Notes under the pieces: model-generated
What the model was told of the DNA's origin: nothing
Databases searched by the model: none
What the model saw: only the letters and a program-made list of their open reading frames with translations
Position numbers and translations under genes: made by a program
NCBI GenBank assembly: GCA_907163225.1
Contig: OU015322.1
Span: 2,910,060-2,974,059 of the forward strand
From: an uncultured Rhodocyclaceae bacterium
GTDB taxonomy: Bacteria; Pseudomonadota; Gammaproteobacteria; Burkholderiales; Rhodocyclaceae
Reading direction: 5' to 3'
DNA: 64,000 nucleotides
Part shown: positions 57,008-64,000 of the stretch, one piece after another
How positions within the stretch are numbered: the stretch's first letter is position 1
Layout: every line of letters starts with the position of its first letter

Positions 57008-58954
57008 ATGGCAAGAATCCCGGTCTGGACCGGAAAATCGAAGGGCTGGCTGGCTTTGGGGGCGATTACGCTACTCGGGTCGGTCAATGCTCTGGCGGGG
57101 GCGCCTGACGGCAGGCTGTTCAACGCAGGCGAGTCCGCCTTTTCTGTTCAGTCGCTGGCGGCCGTTACCCCGTCGTGGGGTATTTTTTCCTGCTCGGTCG
57201 CACTCCTGTTTTTCGCGTTCGCATTCAAGGGTTTGCGCCGCTTTTCCCGCAGTCGCCTTGATTGCGCGGCTCAAATCGCATTGCAGCGCCTGATCATCAA
57301 CCACGCCTCCGAGGCGATGATGCTGACCGATGCAGCACAACGCATTGTCTCGGTTAACGCTGCTTTCGAGCGGACTACCGGCTATTCGGCTGAGGAAGTT
57401 GTCGGCCGCACGCCGACCATGCTCAGTGCCGACCAGCAAGGCCTGAACGCGCACCGGAACATCTGGGATTATGTCGCCGAGCACGGTGATTGGTGCGGCG
57501 AAGTCTGGGACCGGCGCAAGGATGGCGCGATCTATCCCAAGCAATTGCGGGTCAGGGCGATCTTCGATGCACTGGGGCACGCCGCGCATTTTGTCGCCGC
57601 TTTTTCCGATACCAGCGAAGCCAAGGCCCAGGCCGAGCGTTTCGACTATCTCGCCCGTCATGATCAGCTTACCCTGCTGCCAAATCGCCTGGCGCTGGAC
57701 AAGCACCTGGGCGACCTGCTCGACAGCGCGGTTCCCGGCATCAATCACCTGGTGCTGCTGATCATCGATCTGGATCATTTCAAGACGGTCAATGATTCGC
57801 TTGGCCACCCGGCCGGCGACCGCTTGCTGGCTGATATTGCGCGCCGGCTGGGCGCCGAGATGGACCGCGCCAAGCGCCTGTTCCGTCTGGGCGGCGACGA
57901 GTTCGTCGTGGTTGCCGAGCAGATCGAGGGCCATGAAGCGCTTGAGCGGCTGGTTCATTGCCTGAGCCGGGCGATTGGCATGCCTTGCGACGTTGACGGC
58001 CACGTGCTGCACAGTACCGCCTCGATCGGTGTCAGTCGGTATCCCGCCGATGGCCGGAGTGCGCAGGCCCTGATTCGCAACGCCGATACGGCCATGTATG
58101 CCGCCAAGGCCGCGGGGCGAAACACGCACCGCCTTTTCGCCGAGCCGATGAATGCCGCGGCCAACAAGCGCCTGCATCTCGAAAGCGAACTGTGGCGGGC
58201 GCTGGCCGACAACGAACTGATCCTTCATTACCAGCCGCAGATCGACCTGCTCAGTGGCAAAGTGGTTGGCGTCGAGGCGCTGGTGCGCTGGCGCCATCCG
58301 CAGCGCGGCCTGATTGCGCCGGCCGAATTCATTCCGGTCGCCGAAGAGTGCGGCCTGATCCTGCCCCTCGGGCACTGGGTGCTGCGCACCGCCTGCCGAC
58401 AAGTTCGGGCCTGGCTGGATGCCGGCATCGACATGGGCGAAATGGCCGTCAATATCTCCGCCCATCAGTTCCGTCAGCCCGAGTTTGCGCAGTTGGTGCG
58501 GGCCGTGCTGGCCGAGACTGGCGTCGAGCCCGAGCGGCTGGAGCTGGAAATCACCGAAAGCACCATCATGCATGGCGTTGACTCAGCCATTCAGACCATG
58601 GCCCAGCTTCGCGCGACCGGCGTGCGTCTGGCCATCGATGATTTCGGCACGGGCTATTCGTCCTTGTCCTACCTGCGTCGGTTCCCGCTCGATCGCCTGA
58701 AGATCGACCGTTCCTTCCTGGCCGATGTCGACACCGATCCCGATGCTCGGGCATTGCTGACCTCCATCGTCATGCTCGGCCGTTCGCTCGGCTTGCAGCT
58801 GGTGGCCGAAGGGGTCGAGAGTTTTGCCCAGGCCGAATTCCTGCGCACCCTTGAGTGCGAGCGGGTTCAGGGCTTCCACTTTCATCAGCCGGTGTCAGCC
58901 GAAGAAGTGGTGGATGTCGGTGATTTTGAAGGCTGTGTCGCGCTGCCAGCCTGA
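57008..58954 (+). CDS. PAS-GGDEF-EAL c-di-GMP enzyme
   Basis: 648-aa membrane protein: two N-terminal hydrophobic segments, PAS (HASEAMMLTDAAQRIVSVNAAFERTTGYS), GGDEF with intact FRLGGDEFVVV near 295, and EAL with VEALVRWRHP near 422, NISAHQF, EITES, DDFGTGYSSLSYL and VAEGVES. Both catalytic sets look complete, so it could make and break c-di-GMP. ATG 57008 chosen; the ISL3 element ends 97 bp upstream. Confidence 0.9.
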   Translation: MARIPVWTGKSKGWLALGAITLLGSVNALAGAPDGRLFNAGESAFSVQSLAAVTPSWGIFSCSVALLFFAFAFKGLRRFSRSRLDCAAQIALQRLIINHASEAMMLTDAAQRIVSVNAAFERTTGYSAEEVVGRTPTMLSADQQGLNAHRNIWDYVAEHGDWCGEVWDRRKDGAIYPKQLRVRAIFDALGHAAHFVAAFSDTSEAKAQAERFDYLARHDQLTLLPNRLALDKHLGDLLDSAVPGINHLVLLIIDLDHFKTVNDSLGHPAGDRLLADIARRLGAEMDRAKRLFRLGGDEFVVVAEQIEGHEALERLVHCLSRAIGMPCDVDGHVLHSTASIGVSRYPADGRSAQALIRNADTAMYAAKAAGRNTHRLFAEPMNAAANKRLHLESELWRALADNELILHYQPQIDLLSGKVVGVEALVRWRHPQRGLIAPAEFIPVAEECGLILPLGHWVLRTACRQVRAWLDAGIDMGEMAVNISAHQFRQPEFAQLVRAVLAETGVEPERLELEITESTIMHGVDSAIQTMAQLRATGVRLAIDDFGTGYSSLSYLRRFPLDRLKIDRSFLADVDTDPDARALLTSIVMLGRSLGLQLVAEGVESFAQAEFLRTLECERVQGFHFHQPVSAEEVVDVGDFEGCVALPA

Positions 58955-58960
58955 TGCGAC

Positions 58961-58988
58961 TTGACCGCACCGCGCGGGCGCCTAAAAT
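58961..58988 (+). promoter_or_regulatory. Sigma-70 promoter for the dehydrogenase-PilZ operon
   Basis: TTGACC (58961-58966), 16-bp spacer, TAAAAT (58983-58988); start near 58995 and a leader of about 20 bases before 59016. Confidence 0.7.
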
Positions 58989-59015
58989 TCCAGCCTTCTC
59001 GACGCGGAGCTCAGC

Positions 59016-59882
59016 ATGAAAATCGGATTTATCGGCCTTGGCATCATGGGGCGCCCGATGGCGCTCAACCTCATCAAGGGTGGCCACACGGTCACCGTCT
59101 GGGCGCGACGCGCCGAGTCCATGCAGCCGCTGCTTGATGCCGGTGCTATCGGCGCAGCCAGCCCGGCTGATGCAGCCCGTGGCAACGATCTAGTCGTTTC
59201 GATGGTGGCCGATGCGCCGGATGTGGCGGAAGTCATGCGCGGCGTTGCCAGCGCGGCTCAGCCGGGCTTGGTCGCGGTCGATATGAGCACCATCGCCCCG
59301 GCCGCGGCGCGCAAGATCGGCGAGGAGCTGGCCGAGGCCGGTGTTGATTTCATCGATGCCCCGGTCTCCGGCGGCGAAGTTGGCGCCATTGCCGGCACGC
59401 TCTCGATCATGGCCGGCGGTACCGCCGCGGCCTTTGCCCGGGCCAAACCAGCTTTCGAGTGCATGGGCAAGAACATCGTCCACGTCGGCGCCAGCGGGGC
59501 CGGGCAGGTCACCAAGGCGGCCAACCAGATCGTGACCGGCATGGGCGTTCTGGCTGTGGCGGAGGCATTTGCTTTTGCGGCAAAAAATGGCGTTGACCGC
59601 AGCAAGGTGCGTGAAGCCCTGCTCGGCGGCTTCGCCTATTCAAAAATCCTTGAAAACCACGGCCAGCGCATGCTTGATCGCAATTTCAAGCCCGGTTTCA
59701 AAAGCTGGATGCATGAAAAGGATTTGAACATCGTCATGCAGACGGCGCACGAACTTGGCCTCTGCCTGCCCGGCTCGGCCGCCACGGCGCAAATGTTCAA
59801 CGCCATGGTCGGCTCCGGCATGGGCGAGGAAGATTCGATCGCCGTGCTCAAATTGCTCGAACGTCTGTCCGGCCAGGAATGA
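59016..59882 (+). CDS. Beta-hydroxyacid dehydrogenase (tartronate semialdehyde reductase-like)
   Basis: 288-aa NAD(P)-dependent reductase: IGFIGLGIMGRPMALNL nucleotide motif, substrate loop FIDAPVSGGEVGA and catalytic Lys in GQVTKAANQIV. Closest in pattern to GlxR/GarR (2-hydroxy-3-oxopropionate reductase) or hydroxyisobutyrate dehydrogenase. First of three coupled genes; a paralogue follows with a 4-bp overlap. Confidence 0.85.
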   Translation: MKIGFIGLGIMGRPMALNLIKGGHTVTVWARRAESMQPLLDAGAIGAASPADAARGNDLVVSMVADAPDVAEVMRGVASAAQPGLVAVDMSTIAPAAARKIGEELAEAGVDFIDAPVSGGEVGAIAGTLSIMAGGTAAAFARAKPAFECMGKNIVHVGASGAGQVTKAANQIVTGMGVLAVAEAFAFAAKNGVDRSKVREALLGGFAYSKILENHGQRMLDRNFKPGFKSWMHEKDLNIVMQTAHELGLCLPGSAATAQMFNAMVGSGMGEEDSIAVLKLLERLSGQE

Positions 59883-60733
59883 AGGTCGGCTTCATTGGCC
59901 TCGGCGCCATGGGGCGCCCGATGGCGCTGCATCTGCACCGGGCAGGCCACGAACTGGCGGTGTGGGCGCGCCGCCCGGAAAGCATCGGCGACCTGCCGGC
60001 CCGCGTCTGCGCGACGCCGGCCGAGCTTGGCGCTTGCTGCGAGGTGGTATTTACGGTGATTACGTCGAGCGCTGACGTCGAAGGCGTGGCGCTTGGCAAG
60101 GATGGTCTGAGCGACGGCATGGCCCCTGGTTCGGTGTTGGTCGATTGCTCGACCATCGCGCCGGACGCGGCACGGCGCATTGCCGAAAAGCTAGCTGCAA
60201 AAGGCATCCACCTGCTCGACGCCCCGGTTTCTGGCGGCGAGCAGGGCGCCATCGACGCCACGCTGGCGATCATGGCCGGTGGCGACACGGCGGTGCTTGA
60301 ACGCGTTCGGTCACTGCTCGAGTGTCTCGGCCAGCGCATCGTCCACATCGGCCCGAATGGCGCCGGGCAGGTCGCCAAGGCTTGCAACCAGATGATCATG
60401 GTTGCCGCCATCCAGGCCACTGCCGAGGCAATGCGCCTGGCCTCGGCCAGCGGTGTTGACCGCGCGCTGGTCAAGGCCGCGCTGGCCGGCGGTTCGGCCG
60501 GTTCGCGCGTGTTGGAGGTGATGGGCGAACGTATGGTTAAATCCAACTACGCCGCTGGCATCGAGGCGCGCCTGCATCACAAGGATTTCGGTCTGGCGCT
60601 CGAGGCAGCCCGCCGGGTCGGCGTGCCGACGCCGCTCGCCGCAGTCGTTGGCCAACAATTGAATACCTTGATGGCGCAAGGCTGGGAGCGCGATGATACA
60701 GCCTCCCTGCTGCGCGTTCTGGAACTGGAATGA
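59879..60733 (+). CDS. Beta-hydroxyacid dehydrogenase paralogue
   Basis: 284-aa paralogue of the preceding gene: VGFIGLGAMGRPMALHLHRAGH, LLDAPVSGGEQGA, GQVAKACNQMI with catalytic Lys. ATG overlaps the upstream stop and its stop overlaps the PilZ gene. The tandem pair probably acts on different hydroxyacids or cofactors; neither can be told from sequence. Confidence 0.85.
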   Translation: MKVGFIGLGAMGRPMALHLHRAGHELAVWARRPESIGDLPARVCATPAELGACCEVVFTVITSSADVEGVALGKDGLSDGMAPGSVLVDCSTIAPDAARRIAEKLAAKGIHLLDAPVSGGEQGAIDATLAIMAGGDTAVLERVRSLLECLGQRIVHIGPNGAGQVAKACNQMIMVAAIQATAEAMRLASASGVDRALVKAALAGGSAGSRVLEVMGERMVKSNYAAGIEARLHHKDFGLALEAARRVGVPTPLAAVVGQQLNTLMAQGWERDDTASLLRVLELE

Positions 60734-61467
60734 CCCAGATTGCCCAACTGAGCGAAGCCGAAATCGAAGACCGTTTCCAGGTGGTCGGCGTGCGTCCGGT
60801 GGCCTTCATGCTCGCTGGCTTTGCCAAGGAGCGTGATCAGTTTTCAGTTCAGTTCGACGGTCAGATATTCATCAGCACGCTGCTTGGCGTCGATCTCGAC
60901 AAAGGCCGGTTGATTCTCGATTGCAGCGGCAGCAACGACCTCAACCGCCGGTTTCGCGACGCCGAGCGGGCGACTTTCGTGGGTCGTCCGGGCGGGATTC
61001 ATGTCCAGTTTTCAACCGGCGGGCCTCAGGAAATCAACTATCAGGGCGCCAAGGCGTTTTCCGTAGCCTTGCCCAAATGTCTGGTTCGCCTGCAACGGCG
61101 GGATTCCTTCCGCATCGAAACCCCCCGCGTCCGACCGTTGGAGCTGTTCGGCTATCTGCCAGACGGCCAGCGCCTCAGGCTGCCGGCACACGACATCTCG
61201 GTGGCCGGCATAGGTGTGACGGCCGCCGAGTTGCCGCTCGGTCTGGCGACCGGCATGGTGCTGGCGAATTGCCATTTGCAATTGCCTGATGAGAGCAAGG
61301 ATCTGTCCTTCAACGCCATGCTCGCGCACATGACCCAGTTCGAAAGCCGCCAGGGCGCGCCCCACTGGCGCATCGGCCTGAACTTTGTGGCGCTGCCATC
61401 CGGCGAAGAAGCGCGCGTGCAGCGCTATATCGCGCGTATCGAGCGCGAGCGGCACGAATTATCCTGA
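60730..61467 (+). CDS. YcgR-like flagellar brake protein (YcgR-N + PilZ)
   Basis: 245-aa c-di-GMP receptor. N-terminal YcgR domain (about 10-110) and PilZ domain with RLQRRDSFRIETP (RxxxR) and HDISVAGIGV (D/NxSxxG), the c-di-GMP contacts. YcgR slows flagellar rotation when bound. It is coupled to metabolic dehydrogenases, and no flagellar genes are in the window. Confidence 0.88.
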   Translation: MTQIAQLSEAEIEDRFQVVGVRPVAFMLAGFAKERDQFSVQFDGQIFISTLLGVDLDKGRLILDCSGSNDLNRRFRDAERATFVGRPGGIHVQFSTGGPQEINYQGAKAFSVALPKCLVRLQRRDSFRIETPRVRPLELFGYLPDGQRLRLPAHDISVAGIGVTAAELPLGLATGMVLANCHLQLPDESKDLSFNAMLAHMTQFESRQGAPHWRIGLNFVALPSGEEARVQRYIARIERERHELS

Positions 61468-61490
61468 GCTTTCCAGGCTGGCCGGTTGCT

Positions 61491-61519
61491 GCGGTCAACC
61501 GGAAAAAATGGCCAAAATT
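61491..61519 (+). repeat. Dispersed CGGTCAACC repeat after the PilZ gene
   Basis: GCGGTCAACCGGAAAAAAT, then GGCCAAAATT. 24 bp after the ycgR-like stop and before the IS1595 remnant. Confidence 0.75.
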
Positions 61520-61611
61520 GAGAAGGCGGATTCATCGTGATGGGCGTTTACTAAAATCACTGACTTTGGGTCTGTTTCAAAGCTATCTGAATCAATTGGA
61601 TAGGTGTAGAG

Positions 61612-61950
61612 ATGAAGCCCAGTGATTTCCGGAAACTGTCGAGTGTGTTTAAGGGGTTTACCCCGCACCAACGGCAAGTGCTGATGAATCGGCTGCAACC
61701 GGCGGTACAGGCTCGGCGTCCTTAACGGCTTGCAACGATATCGCTGTAACGCCTTCAGAGTGATCTCATTGCCCTGGCCGACACGCCCCTGGTGGGATTT
61801 CGGCACAAAGCGCACTGGATGAACTACGCGAAAGAGCAGGCTGAAGGAACGAGTATCCGCAAAAGCGCCACAGCGGAAGGCATTCATCCCAACACGGCAT
61901 TCTTTTGGCGTTGGTCAAGGCCAAGCTTGCATCCGCCCCGATAGGCGACG
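61612..61950 (+). pseudogene. Decayed IS1595-type transposase fragment
   Basis: Three pieces in different frames: MKPSDFRKLSSVFKGFTPHQ, then GLQRYRC of the zinc-ribbon region, then VGFRHKAHWMNYAKEQAEG and IRKSATAEGIHPNTAFFW, the IS1595/IS1016 HTH pattern. Frameshifts and stops break it, and no catalytic part remains. 61951-62150 shows only further non-coding sequence. Confidence 0.72.
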
Positions 61951-62159
61951 CGCAAGCTGCATCACCTGCATAGCAGCATGAAATTCGCATTCCGCTCCTA
62001 CTGCCTACGGTCTGAAAGAACCTTCGGTAACCGTTTCCGAGGATAACGCTACACCGCAGGGCTCCACTTCCCTCTGGGAAAACTCTGCCCAAACAAACGA
62101 AACCTGCTCTAAAGGCTTTACTTGGGGGCTGATCCGTATTTGCTGAGCCATCTCTGTGT

Positions 62160-62165
62160 TAGAAT
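62160..62165 (+). promoter_or_regulatory. -10 box of ffs
   Basis: TAGAAT seven bases before the inferred 5' end of the 4.5S RNA; the -35 is weak. Confidence 0.5.
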
Positions 62166-62172
62166 CTTCTGC

Positions 62173-62268
62173 GGCGGGTCTCCCCGCATTGCAGGGTGGT
62201 GAATCTGGTCAGGTCCGGAAGGAAGCAGCCACAGCTATTTTCTGCAAGTGCCGGGGGTTAGGCTCGCC
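62173..62268 (+). ncRNA. ffs: 4.5S signal recognition particle RNA
   Basis: Contains the conserved SRP core GGTCAGGTCCGGAAGGAAGC with the GGAA tetraloop and the Ffh-binding internal loops. The ends GGCGGGTCT and AGGCTCGCC pair over nine positions (with G-U pairs), which sets the limits at about 96 nt. Its place just before dnaX is common in proteobacteria. Confidence 0.95.
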
Positions 62269-62297
62269 ACTTTATTTTCTGCATTGGTGTGGAGCGC

Positions 62298-63911
62298 ATG
62301 AGTTATCAGGTTCTTGCGCGCAAGTGGCGGCCGCGCAATTTTTCTACGCTGGTTGGGCAGGAGCATGTTGTTCGGGCGTTGACGCATGCGCTTTCTGAGC
62401 AACGATTGCATCATGCCTATCTGTTTACCGGTACTCGCGGCGTTGGCAAAACTACAATTGCCCGTATTCTCGCTAAGTCATTAAATTGTGAGCTAGGGAT
62501 TAGCGCAACTCCTTGTGGGGTATGTGCTGCTTGCCAGGAAATTGACGGCGGGCGCTTTGTTGATTTGCTTGAAGTCGATGCGGCAACAAACACGCGCGTC
62601 GATGAAATGCGCCAGTTGCTTGAAAATGCGGTTTACGCCCCCACACGTGGGCGCTTCAAGGTCTATGTGATCGATGAGGTGCACATGCTTTCAAATTCAG
62701 CATTCAATGCGATGCTGAAGACGCTCGAAGAGCCCCCGGAGCATGTGAAATTCATTCTTGCGACAACTGATCCACAAAAAATTCCAGTAACAGTTCTTTC
62801 ACGCTGCCTTCAGTTTAATTTGAAGCAGATGACTGCTACGGCAATCACTGGGCATCTCGGACATATTTTGCTGGCTGAGGATATTCCGTTTGATGCGGCT
62901 GCGCTTGCGCTTGTCGCCCGTTCTGCGGCCGGCAGTATGCGTGATGCGCTTTCGCTGCTTGACCAGGCTATTGCTCACGGGGCGGGCAAAGTTGAGGAGC
63001 GCCAGCTTAGAAGCATGTTGGGGACTGTTGATCAGGACCATCTTTTTACTATTCTAGATGCTCTGAAGGATGGTGATTCTGCTGCCTTAATGCGGGTTGC
63101 AGCTGATCTGGGTATGCGAAGCCTCTCATTTTCCGCTGCCCTACAGGAGCTTGCGTCTCTGCTGACGCGTCTGCAGGTGGTTCAGTGCGTACCCACTGCG
63201 ATTGATGAAGACGAGCCCGATAGAGATCGACTGCTGCTTTTGGCTGCAGCGTTTTCTCCTGAATTCGTACAATTGGCTTACCAGATTGTGAATATTGGAC
63301 GTACGGAATTGCCCAGTGCGCCTGATGAGTATTCTGGTTTTGTCATGGTTCTGCTTAGATTGCATACGTTTAGGCCAAGTACTGTTCCAGATGTGCTTGG
63401 AGCTGTCGCTTTTCGCGGCACGGTTACGTCTGCTGGTCGTCACCAAGTGACGCATGCTGTCACGGAGAGGCTTCCTTCGGAGCGGATGCCTTCTGGTGAA
63501 AGTCGTTCAGTAGGTGCTCAAGCTGAAACTGAGAATGTTGATTGGCACAAGGTCGTCGCGGCGCTCTCTTTGTCGGGCTTGGCCAAAGAGCTTGCTCAGA
63601 ATAGTGAGCTTAGGCAGTTGGATGACAGGCTTTGTGTGCTTCGATTGCCACCCACACTTGGGCATTTGCAAATGAAGCCCAATCCGGATCGTTTGCAACA
63701 GGCGTTGAGTGACCATTTCGGCAAATCTCTCCAGTTGCGTATCGAGCTTGCTTTAAATGAGTCGGATACGCCAGCAGAGGCTGCCGGGCGCCAGCGTCAG
63801 GAGCGCCAAGATCAGGCGGCTTACTCGATTTCAACTGATCTATTCATACGCGATGCTATCGATTCGCTGGACGCTACTGTCGTTCAGTCATCAATTAAAC
63901 CTATTGCCTAA
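62298..63911 (+). CDS. dnaX: DNA polymerase III subunits gamma/tau DnaX
   Basis: 537-aa clamp-loader ATPase: LARKWRPRNFSTLVGQEHVV, Walker A FTGTRGVGKTTIAR, zinc Cys set CELGISATPCGVCAAC, VIDEVHMLSNSAFNAMLKTLEEPPE and sensor VLSRCLQF. ATG 62298 matches the family start. It is shorter than E. coli tau (643 aa). No A AAA AAG slip site stands out late in the gene. Codons are visibly less GC-rich than in the his genes. Confidence 0.95.
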   Translation: MSYQVLARKWRPRNFSTLVGQEHVVRALTHALSEQRLHHAYLFTGTRGVGKTTIARILAKSLNCELGISATPCGVCAACQEIDGGRFVDLLEVDAATNTRVDEMRQLLENAVYAPTRGRFKVYVIDEVHMLSNSAFNAMLKTLEEPPEHVKFILATTDPQKIPVTVLSRCLQFNLKQMTATAITGHLGHILLAEDIPFDAAALALVARSAAGSMRDALSLLDQAIAHGAGKVEERQLRSMLGTVDQDHLFTILDALKDGDSAALMRVAADLGMRSLSFSAALQELASLLTRLQVVQCVPTAIDEDEPDRDRLLLLAAAFSPEFVQLAYQIVNIGRTELPSAPDEYSGFVMVLLRLHTFRPSTVPDVLGAVAFRGTVTSAGRHQVTHAVTERLPSERMPSGESRSVGAQAETENVDWHKVVAALSLSGLAKELAQNSELRQLDDRLCVLRLPPTLGHLQMKPNPDRLQQALSDHFGKSLQLRIELALNESDTPAEAAGRQRQERQDQAAYSISTDLFIRDAIDSLDATVVQSSIKPIA

Positions 63912-63925
63912 CGGAGAAATAAAGA

Positions 63926-64000
63926 TGATGAAAGGTGGCTTGGCTGGCCTGATGAAGCAGGCGCAGGCGATGCAGGAAAACATGAAAAAGGCTCAGGAGC
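63926..64000 (+). CDS. ybaB: YbaB/EbfC nucleoid-associated protein (start only)
   Basis: First 25 codons, MMKGGLAGLMKQAQAMQENM, match YbaB/EbfC, a DNA-binding dimer encoded after dnaX and before recR in many bacteria. GGAG lies eight bases before the ATG. Runs off the window. Confidence 0.85.

Noticed and set aside
57071-58573. 500-codon minus-strand frame opposite the GGDEF-EAL gene
   Set aside because: Antisense to a gene with complete catalytic motifs; no start signals.
62772-62782. A-run in dnaX as a frameshift site for gamma
   Set aside because: It encodes the conserved DPQKI segment early in the ATPase region, not at the position where gamma ends in known cases.

Overview
The window looks like chromosome of a betaproteobacterium, most likely in Rhodocyclales (Dechloromonas/Azonexus-like). 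This is inferred from gene order (mla genes - ABC transporter - ibaG - murA - his genes - hint - tatABC), from the GC-rich codon use, and from the load of c-di-GMP and type IV pilus genes. No tRNA, 5S/16S/23S rRNA or CRISPR array was seen. One structural RNA, the 4.5S SRP RNA, lies just upstream of dnaX.

Layout. 1-4.3 kb (minus): end of an MSHA-type pilus cluster (mshL, mshM) with a sigma-54 activator. 4.4-11.1 kb: lipid-asymmetry operon mlaFEDACB, a two-gene ABC exporter, ibaG and murA; then a cold-shock gene. 11.6-22.3 kb: histidine biosynthesis, interrupted between hisD and hisB by a chromate-transporter pair, an rRNA-methyltransferase-like gene and an inverted hisC; then hisBHAFIE, a HIT protein and tatABC. 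22.3-33 kb: housekeeping genes (class II amidotransferase, DegS-like protease, Nif3-like, FimV-like, FAH hydrolase, phenylacetate-CoA ligase, MATE pump, sucCD, ornithine-cyclodeaminase-like). 33.2-36.6 kb: PP2C phosphatase, FHA protein, cyclic-nucleotide phosphodiesterase-like hydrolase and a type IV pilin with a candidate sigma-54 promoter.

36.6-40.8 kb is the accessory hot spot. An intact CYTH-CHAD gene is followed by two broken copies of its own 3' end. A MntA/HepT module and a RES/Xre toxin-antitoxin module lie between successive copies. 40.8-48 kb: LapD, LapG, an OmpR-type regulator and a phosphorelay (Hpt, hybrid kinase with two receivers and Hpt, single receiver). 48-55.4 kb: DUF3124 protein, potassium channel, MFS carrier and an RND pump with adaptor. 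55.5-56.9 kb: a complete ISL3-family element. 57-61.5 kb: a PAS-GGDEF-EAL enzyme, two beta-hydroxyacid dehydrogenase paralogues and a YcgR/PilZ protein. 61.6-64 kb: an IS1595-type remnant, ffs, dnaX and the start of ybaB.

Themes. Many genes converge on surface attachment under c-di-GMP control (MSHA, pilin, FimV-like, LapD/LapG, GGDEF-EAL, PilZ). The least expected structures are a short dispersed DNA repeat with core CGGTCAACCGG followed by an A-rich tail, found between genes and apparently inserted in frame in hisC, and the repeated CHAD tails around the toxin-antitoxin cassettes.
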